In this document: piece by piece, positions 8,254 to 17,869 of the stretch
Numbering within the stretch: the first letter of the stretch is position 1
Layout: each line of letters starts with the position of its first letter
DNA from: Deinococcus sp. AB2017081
GTDB lineage: Bacteria > Deinococcota > Deinococci > Deinococcales > Deinococcaceae
Reading direction: 5' to 3'
Length of the DNA: 64,000 bases
Assembly: GCF_034440735.1 (NCBI RefSeq)
Contig: NZ_CP140098.1
Span: forward strand, 1,791,501-1,855,500
Made by a program: the position numbers and the translations under genes
The notes under the pieces: model-generated
Databases searched by the model: none
What the model was told of the DNA's origin: nothing
The model's input: only the letters and a program-made list of their open reading frames with translations

Positions 8254-9288
8254 TCAGCGGTAGCGGGCCACGTCGCGCAGGTGGGCGGCGTAGTCGTGGT
8301 TCACATAGATCTTTCCGTCCAGGCCGTGCAGGAAGTACAGCGCGTCCCGGCCATCGCTCATCTTCAGCACCGGCTTCAGGACGCTGCGCAGCGCCGCCTG
8401 GCCTGGCGAGTTGATCGGCCCGGCCGGCAGGCCGTAGCGGGTGTAGGTGGAGTACGGGGTGTCCCGGATGAAGTCCCCGGCGCTGCGGTCGAGCTCCGGC
8501 AGATCCTTGCCCAGTCCGTAGGCCACGGTGGGATCGCTGCCCAGTTTGATGTTCTGCTTCAGACGGTTCAGGAAGACGCCGGCCACCACGGGCATCTCGG
8601 CGTCGTTGGCAGCCTCGGCCTGCACCATGCTCGCCAGGATCACCCACCCGCGCACGTCCAGTCCCTCGGCCTTCGCAGCCGCGACATTGGCCGGTGTGAA
8701 CTCGCGTGACATGCGGTCGAGCATGGTCTGAACCATGACGCGCGGCGATTCCTTGGGCCGGAAGGCGTAGGTGTCCGGGAACACGAAGCCCTCGAGATCC
8801 GGCTGCTTGCCACGGGCGTAGGCGCTCAGCGCCTCGTCCTTCAGCACCGCCTGGATCGCCGCGCCGTCAAAGCCGGCCTTCTGGAAGATGGCGGGCATGT
8901 CGCGGATGCGCCGGCCCTCGGGCACGGTGACATTCACCGTGGGCAGACGCGCCGGCCCGGCCAGCTTCGCGGCGACCTGCTCGGCGGTCATGGTGCCGGT
9001 CAGGTCGTACAGGCCTTCCTTAAGTTTACCGGCGGTGCCGTCCCGATCCATCACGTAGCGCAGGACGCGGGCGTTCTTCACGATGCCCTTCTGCTCCAGG
9101 GTGCGGGCCACGCCCGGCAGGGAGTCACCAGCCTGCACCTCCAGCGTGTACGGTGCGCCGCCGGCCGGGCCGAACAGCGACCGGACATACAGGAAGGCTC
9201 CCAGCGCCCCACCGGCGATGAGCAGCAGCAGTGCCAGCAGCGCCCACACCCACCACGGCACCCGGCGGCGACCGCCCAGGCGCGTCAC
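8254..9288 (-). CDS. mltG: Endolytic murein transglycosylase MltG
   Basis: A 344-residue YceG/MltG family enzyme that cuts nascent peptidoglycan glycan strands near the inner membrane. After a basic N-terminus, residues 13-36 form the single membrane anchor. A LysM-like domain follows (about 45-115), then the catalytic domain with A-S-M-V-Q-A-E-A-A, in which Glu225 is the expected catalytic acid, and the conserved D-P-T-V-A-Y-G, Y-S-T-Y and G-L-P-x-G-P-I motifs. Length matches the family. The start overlaps the end of the PfkB-family gene (ATGA), so they are cotranscribed; this pairing says little about function. Confidence 0.93.
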   Translation of the reverse strand: MTRLGGRRRVPWWVWALLALLLLIAGGALGAFLYVRSLFGPAGGAPYTLEVQAGDSLPGVARTLEQKGIVKNARVLRYVMDRDGTAGKLKEGLYDLTGTMTAEQVAAKLAGPARLPTVNVTVPEGRRIRDMPAIFQKAGFDGAAIQAVLKDEALSAYARGKQPDLEGFVFPDTYAFRPKESPRVMVQTMLDRMSREFTPANVAAAKAEGLDVRGWVILASMVQAEAANDAEMPVVAGVFLNRLKQNIKLGSDPTVAYGLGKDLPELDRSAGDFIRDTPYSTYTRYGLPAGPINSPGQAALRSVLKPVLKMSDGRDALYFLHGLDGKIYVNHDYAAHLRDVARYR

Positions 9289-10247
9289 GCCGGCTCCTGG
9301 ACGCTGGCCGCGCGGGCCAGGCGGGCACGCAGGTCGTCATCGGCCGGGGCGCGGGCCCCAAAACGCGACACGACCCAGCCACCCACCTGCACCGCCAGGT
9401 GCGCGGCCCGCCGGGGATCGCCGTGACGCAGCCACCCGGCCAGGAAGGCCCCGCCAAAGGCGTCACCGGCCCCGGTCGCGTCGATCAGCGGATCACGGGT
9501 CGCGGCCACCTGCAAGCGGGGGCAGTCCGGCCCCTCGATCATCACGCCGTCCTCGTCCATCTTCAGCACCACCAGGGCGTGGGGGTAGCGCTCCCGCAAC
9601 CAGCCCATCGCAGCGTCCGGGTGGCGCTCGCCGCTCATGGCACGCGCCTCGTCGTCGTTCGGGAAGATCACGTCGAAGGGCACGTCGTCCACGATCTTCA
9701 GGAAGGACTCGCGGCCCAGCTGCTGGATCATCTGGAAGGAGCCCGGATCGAGGCTCAGGGTCGCGCCGGCCGTGGTCGCAGCGTGAGCCGCCTGGAGCGC
9801 CGCCGCGCGGGGCGGGTCGCGGAACAGGCTCCATGCCGTCAGGTGGAGGTGCCGGGCTCCGCGCAGCACGTCCAGCGGCAGGTCGCCCGGCAGCAGCTCC
9901 CAGTCGGCCCCTTGCCCGGTCAGCATGGCGCGCTGTCCCCGTCGGTCGATCAGCGCCAGGATCACGCCCGTCGGGTGCTGGTCACTCAGGGTCAGGGCCG
10001 TGTGGACACCCTCGGCCTGGAGTTCGGCCGTGGCCAGTTCCCCGAACCGGTCGCGGCCGATCTTGCCGACGAAGGTCGCTGGATACGCGCAGCGCTGTGC
10101 CCACACGGCCACATTTGCCGCGCTCCCCCCGCCGGACAGTTCCATGCGGCCAGTCGTGTCGCCGCCGGGCAGCAGCATGGTGTCGGGTTTGGCGAGCACG
10201 TCCCAGGCAAGGTCGCCCAGCGAGACGAGGGAAGTACGGTCAGTCAT
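9285..10247 (-). CDS. PfkB-family carbohydrate/nucleoside kinase
   Basis: A 320-residue ribokinase-like sugar kinase. The N-terminal block G-G-G-S-A-A-N-V-A (substrate-binding) and the C-terminal D-A-T-G-A-G-D-A-F signature (anion hole plus catalytic Asp) are both intact. The substrate cannot be told from sequence: 2-keto-3-deoxygluconate, ribose, fructose or nucleosides are all possible. The ATG at 10247 is preferred over a longer upstream frame because the family fold begins here and a TATGCT hexamer lies 11 bases before it. It is the first gene of a two-gene unit with mltG (4-base overlap). Confidence 0.85.
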   Translation of the reverse strand: MTDRTSLVSLGDLAWDVLAKPDTMLLPGGDTTGRMELSGGGSAANVAVWAQRCAYPATFVGKIGRDRFGELATAELQAEGVHTALTLSDQHPTGVILALIDRRGQRAMLTGQGADWELLPGDLPLDVLRGARHLHLTAWSLFRDPPRAAALQAAHAATTAGATLSLDPGSFQMIQQLGRESFLKIVDDVPFDVIFPNDDEARAMSGERHPDAAMGWLRERYPHALVVLKMDEDGVMIEGPDCPRLQVAATRDPLIDATGAGDAFGGAFLAGWLRHGDPRRAAHLAVQVGGWVVSRFGARAPADDDLRARLARAASVQEPA

Positions 10248-10334
10248 GGTCAGGGCGCAGCATACCGTCCGGCAGGGGGGATTCGGTGTCCCTGCCCGCA
10301 GCTCCCGGCCTGGCGGTAAGCTGACCATGCGCGT

Positions 10335-12395
10335 ATGTTGCAGTCGATCCCTGGTTCCCTCTCCCCACAGCACCTACGGACACTGCTGGAACGAACCCGT
10401 GACCGGCCAGACGATGTCGTGCGGGAGGCCCGTGACCTGCTCCCGGCCGCGCGGGCCAGCGGCAACCGCGCGGCGCTGGTGGGTGTCCTGACGGCGCTGG
10501 GGTCTGGTCTGTTGAGGGCCGGGGCACATGACGAGGCCCGCACCACCCTGGATGAGGCGCTGTTGACTGCATCCGGTGACCTTGAGAGCGAGGCCGTGGT
10601 GCTCATACAGCGACTGGCCCTATTCCTCCTGCTGGGAGAGAGCAGTACGATTACTGAAGACGCGGAGAGGTTGGCCACCAGTGTAGGCGCGTTGACCTAC
10701 TCAAGATACCAGTCCATGGCATTGCGCCTGCTGGCCGCCACCAAGCATCGGAGTGGTCATTTTGATGACGCACTGAGTCTTTTGGAACGAGCGAGACAGA
10801 TCGCGCTGCGGCACGAGGATCGCAATGAACTGTGTATCATTGCTGTCAACTCATCAAGTTTGTTGGCTGAAAGTGGAGATAACCCTCGGGCCCTGACGTG
10901 TTTGCACGAGGCCCTGGCTTATGCAGACACGCCTCAGGCGATGACTACCATTCAAACTCAGTACGCCTGTCTCTATACTGCTCTTGGGCAGTTTGAGAGG
11001 GCAATAAGCGTCATTGATGATTATCTTGATGAGCGGTCGCTAGAGTATCTTCTGGAGCGAGATAAGAACATGTTGCTTGACCGTGCAGATTCGTTGGCTG
11101 GATTGGGTCGACGAGACGATGCGATCAATCTGATCCTGCGCTATGGTCTGCATCTCGATAGTGGTTTACGTATTTCTGGATCGGCACGTGACACCCTGGG
11201 AACGCTCTATGGCCTCCAGGGGCGCACGGCCGAGGCGCGTGAACTGCTGCTGTCAGGTCTTGAATGTTTTCGCCGTGCCGAGATGCGCCATGCCACGCTT
11301 CATGCTCTGCTGAACTTAGCTGAACTCGAACTTCCACATGACCCGCAGCTGAGCCTGCATTACACCCAACTCTACGACCAGCAGGTGAATGGTCTCCCGC
11401 CGGAGCGGCTCCAGGTTCGTGCACTGCGCCTCCGTTCACAGGCGCACGCGGCACTCGGGGATTACCAGACGGCGTACGAACTCGGCGAGCAGTACCACGT
11501 CATCCAGGAACCGCTGAACCGGCGGCAGGAGCAGCAGCGGATCGAGGTCGCGCTGGCGGAACTGGAGCACGAACACACGCAGGCGCTGGCCCGTATCCAG
11601 CGGGACGCCCTGCGTGATGCCCGCGCCGAGGTCGCTGAGCTGCACGCCCATCTGGAAACCCGCGTCGCGCAGCGCACGCACGAACTCCAGACGGCCAACG
11701 AGGAACTGCGGGCCTTTGCAAGGTCCGTGAGCCATTACCTGCGGACGCCCATGCAGCTCATCCTGGGCCACGCGACCATGCTGGGCCTGCTCCCGCCGGA
11801 GCAGCAGGCGCGCTCGACCGACGTGATCGTCGAATCGACCGAGCGCATGGCCGAGGTACTCGACGGCCTGCTGGCGTACGCCACGCGGGATGCCGTGCCG
11901 CTGGAAGTGGCCGACGTGAACCTCACCGACACGGTGCAGTCCGCGTGGGATGACCAGGTGAGCGCCGGGACGTCGGTGAGCCTGGAGGTGGGGACGCTGC
12001 CGACGGTGCGGGGCGATTCCGCCGCGCTGCGGGTGGTGTTCGGAAACCTGCTGCACAACGCCGTGAAGTTCACGGGTGCTCAGCACTGTCCCCAGGTGCA
12101 GGTCATGGCCCGCCCCGTGCCGGGCGGCACCGAGATCGAGGTGCGCGACAACGGGGTGGGCTTCGATCCCCGGGACAGCACCCGGCTGTTCGGCGCGTTC
12201 ACCCGCCTGCCCACCGTCACGCGCTTCGAGGGCCTGGGCCTGGGGCTGGCCGACGTGTGGCGGATCGTGATCGCGCATGGCGGGCATGTCCGTGCCGAGG
12301 GCCGCCCCGGCGTGGGCGCGTCGTTCTTCGTGACCCTTCCGCTGGGCGGCGAGGCATCAGCCTCGTCGCCCGAGTCGGCGCAGACTCCGGCCTGA
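10335..12395 (+). CDS. TPR-repeat sensor histidine kinase
   Basis: A 686-residue cytoplasmic protein. Residues about 20-400 are tetratricopeptide-type helical repeats, residues about 400-455 a coiled coil, then a HisKA domain with S-H-Y-L-R-T-P (phospho-acceptor His467; the usual D/E after His is Tyr) and a HATPase_c domain with N-L-L-H-N-A-V-K-F (N box), D-N-G-V-G-F-D (G1) and G-L-G-L-G-L (G2). No membrane segment or receiver domain. No response regulator is adjacent. The TPR section is visibly less GC-rich than the kinase part: 28 of 60 bases G/C at 11041-11100 against 46 of 60 at 12181-12240. The ATG is 12 bases after TAAGCT. Confidence 0.85.
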   Translation: MLQSIPGSLSPQHLRTLLERTRDRPDDVVREARDLLPAARASGNRAALVGVLTALGSGLLRAGAHDEARTTLDEALLTASGDLESEAVVLIQRLALFLLLGESSTITEDAERLATSVGALTYSRYQSMALRLLAATKHRSGHFDDALSLLERARQIALRHEDRNELCIIAVNSSSLLAESGDNPRALTCLHEALAYADTPQAMTTIQTQYACLYTALGQFERAISVIDDYLDERSLEYLLERDKNMLLDRADSLAGLGRRDDAINLILRYGLHLDSGLRISGSARDTLGTLYGLQGRTAEARELLLSGLECFRRAEMRHATLHALLNLAELELPHDPQLSLHYTQLYDQQVNGLPPERLQVRALRLRSQAHAALGDYQTAYELGEQYHVIQEPLNRRQEQQRIEVALAELEHEHTQALARIQRDALRDARAEVAELHAHLETRVAQRTHELQTANEELRAFARSVSHYLRTPMQLILGHATMLGLLPPEQQARSTDVIVESTERMAEVLDGLLAYATRDAVPLEVADVNLTDTVQSAWDDQVSAGTSVSLEVGTLPTVRGDSAALRVVFGNLLHNAVKFTGAQHCPQVQVMARPVPGGTEIEVRDNGVGFDPRDSTRLFGAFTRLPTVTRFEGLGLGLADVWRIVIAHGGHVRAEGRPGVGASFFVTLPLGGEASASSPESAQTPA

Positions 12396-12402
12396 ACCCG
12401 CG

Positions 12403-14100
12403 TCAGGCGTCGTCGCGCTGGGGGAAGGTCTGCTGGCCGTAGCCGCGGTATTCCTCGCGCAGTTCGCGTTTCAGGAATTTCCCGGTAGCTCCGATCGGAA
12501 TGCTGTCGGTCAGCACGGTGGCGTCGGGCAGCCACCACTTGGCGAACTTCGGCGCGATGAAGGTCATCAGTTCCTCGTGCGTGACCGTCTGGCCGGGGCG
12601 CGGCACGACGACCGCCAGGGGCCGCTCGTCCCAGCGGGGATCGTCCATGGCGATCACGGCGCATTGCGCGACCGCCGGATGCGCCATGATGGCGTTCTCC
12701 AGATCCACCGAGCCGATCCACTCGCCGCCGGACTTGATCAGATCCTTGCTGCGATCCTGGATGTGCATGTAGCCGCGTTCGTCCAGCGTGGCGATGTCGC
12801 CCGTGTCGAACCACTCCTTGCCGCCCAGCCGGAAGAAGTTGGCCTGCCCCTCGCCCTTGAAGTAGCTGCTCGCGACCCACGGCCCGCGCGTGAGCAGGCG
12901 GCCCATGGTCTTGCCGTCGTGCGGCAGGACGTTCCCGTCGTCGTCGATGAGTTCCAGTTCGATCAGGGGCACGGTGCGGCCCTGCTTGGCCCGCAGCGCG
13001 TAGCCCTCGTCGCTGGTCGGATCGACGCCGGCGGGCACCGAACTCGCCGTGCCCAGCGGGTGCGTCTCGGTCATGCCCCACGCGTGCAGGAGGTGCAGGC
13101 CGTGGCGCTCCTCGAAGGCGCGGATCAGGCTCTCGGGCGCGGCGCTGCCGCCCACGATCAGGCTGGTCAGGGCGTGCAGGTCGTAGGGCGTTCCAGCCGA
13201 CTTCGCGCGGTCGAGTTCACCCAGCAGGCCCATCCAGATCGTCGGGACGCCCGCCGTGATCGTCACGCGCTCGTCCTGCAGCAGGCGGGCCAGGTTCGGG
13301 CCGTCACTGAAGACCCCGGCGTACACCTGCTGGGCCCCGTACATCGCGCAGGTGTAGGGCAGGCCCCACGCGTTCACGTGGAACATCGGCACGATCGGCA
13401 GCACCGTGTCGGCCTCGCCCACGTTCAGGCAGTCCTTGGGAGCACACGCCAGCGAGTGCAGCACCGTCGAGCGGTGCGAGTACACCACGCCCTTGGGATT
13501 CCCGGTCGTGCCGCTGGTGTAGCACATGGCCGCCGCCTCGTTCTCCTGCAGGTCGGTCAGCGGTGCGGCCGGCTCGCTGCCCTCCACGAAGGCGTCGTAG
13601 TCCAGCACCCCCGGAATCGGCTGTGGGGTCGGCCCCATGACGATGATGTGCTCCAGCGCGGGGCACGCGGCCTTCAGGGCGGGGATCATCGCGGCGAACA
13701 CGTTCTCGATGATCAGCACGCGATCCTCGGCGTGGTTCAGGATCCACGCGACCTGCTCCGGGTGCAGGCGGATATTGACGGTGTGCAGCACCAGCCCGGC
13801 GCTGGGAACGCCCAGGTAGGCCTCCAGATGCCGGAAGGAATTGACGGCCAGGGTCGCCACGCGGTCGCCGCGCCGGAGGCCCAGGCCGGTCAGACCGCCG
13901 CCGAGCCTCAGGGCACGCTCGGCCACGTCGCCGTAGGTCGTGCGGTGCTGCCTGGGAACGGGATTGCCCTTCTCGTCGCGACCGGCCACCAGCAGGCTCA
14001 CGATCTCGCGGTGGCGATACAGGGTGCGGGCACGTTCCAGGATGAACGGCACCGTGAGCTGGACATCCATCATGCTGCCCATCATTCCGACGTGATCCAT
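12403..14100 (-). CDS. Fatty acid--CoA ligase (AMP-forming, medium/long chain)
   Basis: A 565-residue ANL-superfamily acyl-CoA synthetase that activates fatty acids for beta-oxidation. The P-loop Y-T-S-G-T-T-G-N-P-K-G-V lies near residue 190; W-G-M-T-E-T-H-P, W-F-D-T-G-D and D-R-S-K-D-L-I-K-S-G-G-E-W-I complete the adenylation core and hinge. The N-terminus M-x-x-M-M-D-V-Q-L-T resembles AlkK-type medium-chain ligases. The ATG at 14100 is chosen because GGAGG lies eight bases upstream; an in-frame start further up (14157) lacks this. It converges with the histidine kinase with only seven bases between stops. It could feed the fadN/fadA genes of this window, about 40 kb away. Confidence 0.9.
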   Translation of the reverse strand: MDHVGMMGSMMDVQLTVPFILERARTLYRHREIVSLLVAGRDEKGNPVPRQHRTTYGDVAERALRLGGGLTGLGLRRGDRVATLAVNSFRHLEAYLGVPSAGLVLHTVNIRLHPEQVAWILNHAEDRVLIIENVFAAMIPALKAACPALEHIIVMGPTPQPIPGVLDYDAFVEGSEPAAPLTDLQENEAAAMCYTSGTTGNPKGVVYSHRSTVLHSLACAPKDCLNVGEADTVLPIVPMFHVNAWGLPYTCAMYGAQQVYAGVFSDGPNLARLLQDERVTITAGVPTIWMGLLGELDRAKSAGTPYDLHALTSLIVGGSAAPESLIRAFEERHGLHLLHAWGMTETHPLGTASSVPAGVDPTSDEGYALRAKQGRTVPLIELELIDDDGNVLPHDGKTMGRLLTRGPWVASSYFKGEGQANFFRLGGKEWFDTGDIATLDERGYMHIQDRSKDLIKSGGEWIGSVDLENAIMAHPAVAQCAVIAMDDPRWDERPLAVVVPRPGQTVTHEELMTFIAPKFAKWWLPDATVLTDSIPIGATGKFLKRELREEYRGYGQQTFPQRDDA

Positions 14101-14228
14101 ACCATTGACCTCCGGACAGAGACAGGGCCGGGCGGCCCACATCCGGGCCGACGGCACTTCGACGCTGTCTGTGCGGCGAGTATAGGCGACGGACTGCGGT
14201 GGGGAAGGGTGTCAGTGGTTGGGCAGTC

Positions 14229-14408
14229 TCAACGCTTCACCGGCTCCGGTGGCCGGGCCTGGGCCCCACCCTGCCGGGGTCGCGGCCCCACCGGCACCGG
14301 AACACCGGCGCTCCCCTCGCCACCCTCGCGTCCGTTCCGGCGTGGATACGTGATCTCCAGCCGGCGGTCGGCGCGGCGCAGCAGCCAGTCGTTCAGTTCG
14401 CGCAACAT
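14229..14408 (-). CDS. Possible small hypothetical protein
   Basis: An open frame of 59 residues (68 if a GTG at 14435 is used). The first half reads like a helical, Arg-rich protein (L-R-E-L-N-D-W-L-L-R-R), the second half is Pro/Arg/Gly-rich and of low complexity. It lies downstream of ruvX on the same strand but 240 bases away, without a clear ribosome site. It may be real or a chance frame; nothing is known of its function. Confidence 0.3.
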   Translation of the reverse strand: MLRELNDWLLRRADRRLEITYPRRNGREGGEGSAGVPVPVGPRPRQGGAQARPPEPVKR

Positions 14409-14648
14409 GCCCCAGCGTGCGCCGATCTGTGGCACGAATCAAGCGCAGACCAGCTGGCCAGTTCGTTCCGGCATCACCTCGCGGAATCGGAGTCGGTGTT
14501 GCCCCGCCCGGCCGCGTCGAGGCTGGCCTGTCACTGAACCACGGCAGGGCCGGCATCGACGTGTCCCAGCAGTCGGGAGCCTGGAAGGCTGGCACGCAGC
14601 CGGGACAGGTGTCTCAGAACGGAGATCAGCCACGTGGGCCGGGCTGCA

Positions 14649-15077
14649 TCACGCTTCATCGTCGGCCTCTGCCTCGGCTGGAGCCTGCGCGGCGAGGCGC
14701 TGGAGGTACAGCTCCAGGATCTGCACGGCCGCCGCCTCGTCCAGGTCGGTCGCGCCCAGCTCGCGGGCCCGGCGGGTGGTGAAGCGCTCGTCCTGGAACT
14801 CGACCGTGTAGCCCTGGTCGGTCAGGATGCGCCCGAAGGCGCGGGCCCGGTCGGCCGCCGGACTGGGTGCCCCGTCCGTCCGCAGCGGCAGCCCCAGCAG
14901 CAGCGTGCCCGCGCCGGTTTCACGCACCTTCAGGCGGATGGCCTTGAGGTCGATGGGCAGCCGCCGCCGATCCACGCTGCCGCGTCCGAAGGCCAGCGAG
15001 CCCGCGCTGACCGCGAAGCCGATCCGGGACTTGCTGACGTCCAGCGCCAGGATGGGAGCGGGGGAGGGGGTCGCCAC
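14649..15077 (-). CDS. ruvX: RuvX/YqgF-family putative Holliday junction resolvase / pre-rRNA nuclease
   Basis: A 142-residue RNase H-fold protein. L-A-L-D-V-S-K-S-R-I-G near the N-terminus supplies the first catalytic Asp; G-L-P-L-R-T-D-G and D-E-R-F-T-T are the other conserved blocks, and a late Asp (D-L-D-E-A-A-A-V) completes the acidic site. E. coli YqgF takes part in 16S rRNA 5' maturation, and resolvase activity has been proposed for the family. The start is GTG, six bases after TACACT on the minus strand. It is divergent from the enoyl-CoA hydratase gene, the two promoters lying within 45 bases. Confidence 0.9.
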   Translation of the reverse strand: MATPSPAPILALDVSKSRIGFAVSAGSLAFGRGSVDRRRLPIDLKAIRLKVRETGAGTLLLGLPLRTDGAPSPAADRARAFGRILTDQGYTVEFQDERFTTRRARELGATDLDEAAAVQILELYLQRLAAQAPAEAEADDEA

Positions 15078-15083
15078 GCGCGG

Positions 15084-15089
15084 AGTGTA
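15084..15089 (-). promoter_or_regulatory. Leaderless -10 element TACACT for ruvX
   Basis: On the minus strand TACACT ends six bases before the GTG at 15077, which supports GTG as the start. Confidence 0.55.
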
Positions 15090-15108
15090 GCAGCGCTGCC
15101 CGTGGCGC

Positions 15109-15114
15109 TACGCT
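15109..15114 (+). promoter_or_regulatory. Leaderless -10 element TACGCT for the enoyl-CoA hydratase
   Basis: TACGCT ends seven bases before the ATG at 15122 with no ribosome site in between. Confidence 0.5.
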
Positions 15115-15121
15115 GGGCGGC

Positions 15122-15907
15122 ATGACCCCGAGTGACGTCCTGCTGGTGGAGACCGTGAACGGTGTCCGCACCCTGACCCTGAACCGCCCGGATCGCCTGA
15201 ACGCCGCGAACGACGAGCTGCTGTACGCCCTGACGGACGCCCTGAAGGCGGCCGATGCCGACGACGCCGTGCGCGTGGTCGTGATCACCGGGGCCGGGCG
15301 CGGCTTCTGTGCCGGGCAGGATCTGGGCGGCGTGTCGGGGCGCGACATGAGCTTCACCGAGCACCTGAACGCCACCTACAACCCGCTGATCCGCACCATG
15401 CGTGGGCTGGGCAAGCCGGTCATCACCGCCGTGAACGGCGTGGCCGCCGGGGCCGGGGCGAGTCTCGCGCTGGCGGGCGACCTGCGGCTGTGGGCCCAGG
15501 GGGCGCGCCTGATCGAGGTCTTCTCGAACATCGCCCTGGTTCCGGATTCGGGCAGCACGTGGTTCCTGCCGCGTCTGGTCGGCTACAGCCGCGCCTTCGA
15601 GCTTATGGCGCTGGCCGACACCGTGAGCGCCACCGAGGCCCTGCGCCTGGGCCTGTGCGAACAGGTCTACCCGGACGAGACCTTCCTGGCCGATGTCCAG
15701 GCCTACGCCGAGCGCCTCGCCGCCCGGCCCGCGAACGCCCTGAAGCTCACCAAGCAGGCGCTGAACGCGGCCATGACCAGCTCGCTGGACGCCGCGCTGG
15801 ACACGGAGGCCGAACTCCAGCAGCTCGCGGGCGACCACTGGGAGCATGCCGAGGGCGTGAGTGCCTTCAAGGAGAAGCGTGCCCCGGACTTCCGCCGGGA
15901 CGGCTGA
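15122..15907 (+). CDS. Enoyl-CoA hydratase/isomerase, PaaG-like
   Basis: A 261-residue crotonase-fold enzyme. G-R-G-F-C-A-G-Q-D-L forms the first oxyanion-hole strand and A-V-N-G-V-A-A-G-A-G-A the second; V-P-D-S-G-S-T-W-F-L-P keeps the Asp used by PaaG-type isomerases. The blocks Y-N-P-L-I-R and E-G-V-S-A-F-x-E-K-R match PaaG (ring-1,2-epoxyphenylacetyl-CoA isomerase) closely, as does the length of 261. No other phenylacetate genes are nearby, so a general enoyl-CoA hydratase/isomerase role is equally possible. It ends at a strong hairpin. Confidence 0.88.
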   Translation: MTPSDVLLVETVNGVRTLTLNRPDRLNAANDELLYALTDALKAADADDAVRVVVITGAGRGFCAGQDLGGVSGRDMSFTEHLNATYNPLIRTMRGLGKPVITAVNGVAAGAGASLALAGDLRLWAQGARLIEVFSNIALVPDSGSTWFLPRLVGYSRAFELMALADTVSATEALRLGLCEQVYPDETFLADVQAYAERLAARPANALKLTKQALNAAMTSSLDAALDTEAELQQLAGDHWEHAEGVSAFKEKRAPDFRRDG

Positions 15908-15928
15908 GCCCGGTCGATCCCACCGGCA

Positions 15929-15970
15929 GACGGACGCCGCCCGACTCGACATGAGCGGGCGGCGTCCGTC
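15929..15970. terminator. Bidirectional hairpin between convergent genes
   Basis: A perfect 15-bp stem (15929-15943 with 15956-15970) around a 12-base loop lies between the stop of the hydratase (+) and the end of the coiled-coil gene (-). No T-run is present on either side, but position and stem strength favour termination. Confidence 0.7.
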
Positions 15971-15976
15971 ACGGCA

Positions 15977-16549
15977 CTATTTGTCCAGCGGGTCGTTGTG
16001 GCCCTTCATCGCGTCGGCCTGTCCGACGGTGTTCTCGCGGCGCTGGGGATCGCGGCCCGCCTCGTTGCCCATGCTGGCGGTGTCCTTGCCGGGTTCAAGC
16101 AGCTCGTCGCTGTGCTGTACAGTGGGATCGGGCGTGGTGCTGGCTGTGGTCTTGGTGTCGTCGTGGGGCATGGGAGCCACCTCCGGTGGGGTGTAGGGTG
16201 CCGCGCTGTGGGCGACGGTGCCGGTCGGCGCGGCGGTCGTGGTGGGCGGGGTCACGCGGCCGGGCGCGGCGCTGACCTCGTCGTCCGGGAGGTCGCCCAG
16301 CTCCTCGATCAGGCGCTCGCGGGCCCGGATCTCGTCCTCGATCCGGCCGATGTAGTCGCGGATGCCCTGGAGCACCTCGACCTCGGCCCCGGCGTGGTAG
16401 GAGCGGCCCAGCCGGGCATACAGACCGTCGAGTTCGCGGCCCAGCTGGAAGACCTCCACGCGCAGGCGGGCGACGTGCGCCACTTCCTCGCCGCGCCGCT
16501 GGACGCGCTCCGCGCCGCGTCTGACCGTGTTCAGGATGCTGTCGAGCAT
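15977..16549 (-). CDS. Hypothetical coiled-coil protein with disordered tail
   Basis: A 190-residue protein I do not recognise. Residues 1-90 are strongly helical with heptad-like spacing (R-R-G-E-E-V-A-H-V-A-R-L-R and E-D-E-I-R-A-R-E-R-L-I-E-E-L), suggesting a coiled coil. Residues 95-190 are Thr/Pro/Ala and then Asp/Asn/Gln-rich and probably disordered, ending P-L-D-K. No signal peptide or membrane helix. The start ATG is five bases after CATACT on the minus strand, a weak leaderless pattern. Transcribed alone. Confidence 0.7.
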   Translation of the reverse strand: MLDSILNTVRRGAERVQRRGEEVAHVARLRVEVFQLGRELDGLYARLGRSYHAGAEVEVLQGIRDYIGRIEDEIRARERLIEELGDLPDDEVSAAPGRVTPPTTTAAPTGTVAHSAAPYTPPEVAPMPHDDTKTTASTTPDPTVQHSDELLEPGKDTASMGNEAGRDPQRRENTVGQADAMKGHNDPLDK

Positions 16550-16647
16550 GCCCCAGTATGCGCTCCAGTGCCCTGAACCCGGTGAGGGGGCGTTTAGGAA
16601 TGGGCGTGGCCGTGAGGCACTCGACCTTCCTCCAACCGGCCCGGCGC

Positions 16648-16653
16648 TACAGT
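16648..16653 (+). promoter_or_regulatory. Leaderless -10 element TACAGT for xdhC
   Basis: TACAGT ends nine bases before the ATG at 16663, favouring that start over an upstream in-frame ATG at 16558. Confidence 0.5.
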
Positions 16654-16662
16654 GACGCCACC

Positions 16663-17805
16663 ATGAACGCTGCCGAGACCCGTGCGCTGCTGCTCGCCCT
16701 GACCGCCGCCCTGAGCCGTGGGCAGGGTGCGGCGATCGCCACCGTGGTCGGCGTGCACGGCAGCGCGTACCGCCGCGAGGGCACCCGCATGCTGGTCTTG
16801 GACGACGGCGCGCAGGTGTGCATGCTCTCGGGCGGCTGCCTGGAGGCCGAGGTCGTCGAGGTCGCGCTGGAGGTCATCCGCACGGGCGTGCCGACCGTCA
16901 CGCACTACGACCTCTCGGAGGACGCCACGTGGGGCCTGGGGATCGGCTGCGGCGGCAGCGTGGACGTGCGGGTGGAGCGCGTGAACAGCGGCGATCCGGC
17001 CACCGCCGCGTGGCTGGCCGCGCTGGAGGCCGGCGAGCTGGCCGCGCTGGTCGTGCCGCTGGACGGTCACGGCCAGCTGCTGCTGCGTCCGGACGGGAGC
17101 ATGGTGGGCGACCTCCCTCCCCATATCCGCGAGTTTGCCCGGCAGGCGGCGCTGGAACGGCTGACACAGCTCGAACCCCGCGCCGTCACCCTGCGTGCCC
17201 CGGACGGCACGCCGGTGTTCATCGACGTGAGCACACCCCCGCCGCAGCTCGTGCTGTACGGCGCAGGCCACGACGCCATCCCGCTCGCCACCCAGGCGCA
17301 CGCGCTGGGCTACGACGTCCACGTCATCGACCCCCGTGACGCGTACCTGACGCCCGGCCGTTTTCCCGGCGCGACCCTGCACGACCTGGCCCCGGAGGAT
17401 CTGGCGACGTTCACGCCGGCCGGCCGGGCGCATCTGGTCATCATGAACCATCACCTCGACCGCGACCGGGTGTGTCTGGCCCACGCGCTGCGATCGGGGG
17501 CGCCGTATGTGGGGGTGCTCGGCCCGCGCAGCCGCGCCCGCGACCTGCTGGCCGCGCTGGAGGCGGAGGGCGAGACCTTCACGCCGGAACAGCTCGCCCG
17601 CCTGCGCTCGCCCATCGGGCTGCGGCTGGGTGCCGAGGCCCCCGAGGAAGTCGCCATGAGCATCTTGGCGGAACTCATGGCGTGGCGGCGGGGCTACGAC
17701 GGATCGTTCCTGAGCGGGCACGACGGCCGGATTCACGACGCGCAGACCCACGCCGAGGCCCCGACGCCGCTGGGGCGCGACGTGGCCGCTCCGGCGGGAT
17801 CGTAG
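16663..17805 (+). CDS. xdhC: XdhC/CoxI-family molybdenum-cofactor accessory protein
   Basis: A 380-residue two-domain protein. The N-terminal XdhC_CoxI domain (about 1-90) has the S-G-G-C-L-E-A-E-V block with its cysteine, and G-I-G-C-G-G-S-V-D-V follows near residue 100. The C-terminal Rossmann-type domain (about 190-365) starts L-V-L-Y-G-A-G-H-D-A and contains N-H-H-L-D-R-D and G-V-L-G-P-R-S-R. Members bind molybdenum cofactor and help its sulfuration and insertion into xanthine dehydrogenase-type enzymes. No molybdenum hydroxylase subunits are present in the window, so the client is elsewhere. Start chosen from the TACAGT hexamer and the domain boundary. Confidence 0.88.
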   Translation: MNAAETRALLLALTAALSRGQGAAIATVVGVHGSAYRREGTRMLVLDDGAQVCMLSGGCLEAEVVEVALEVIRTGVPTVTHYDLSEDATWGLGIGCGGSVDVRVERVNSGDPATAAWLAALEAGELAALVVPLDGHGQLLLRPDGSMVGDLPPHIREFARQAALERLTQLEPRAVTLRAPDGTPVFIDVSTPPPQLVLYGAGHDAIPLATQAHALGYDVHVIDPRDAYLTPGRFPGATLHDLAPEDLATFTPAGRAHLVIMNHHLDRDRVCLAHALRSGAPYVGVLGPRSRARDLLAALEAEGETFTPEQLARLRSPIGLRLGAEAPEEVAMSILAELMAWRRGYDGSFLSGHDGRIHDAQTHAEAPTPLGRDVAAPAGS

Positions 17806-17857
17806 GCGCACGAAGCACGGCTGTCCTCCCATTCAGCGGATCGTCAGCGCCGGCCGG

Positions 17858-17863
17858 TATCGT
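17858..17863 (+). promoter_or_regulatory. Leaderless -10 element TATCGT
   Basis: TATCGT ends six bases before the ATG at 17870. Confidence 0.45.
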
Positions 17864-17869
17864 CAGGTC

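Noticed and set aside
15998..16576. 192-codon plus-strand frame
   Set aside because: Antisense to the coiled-coil gene; it would cross the leaderless start of that gene and has no signal of its own.
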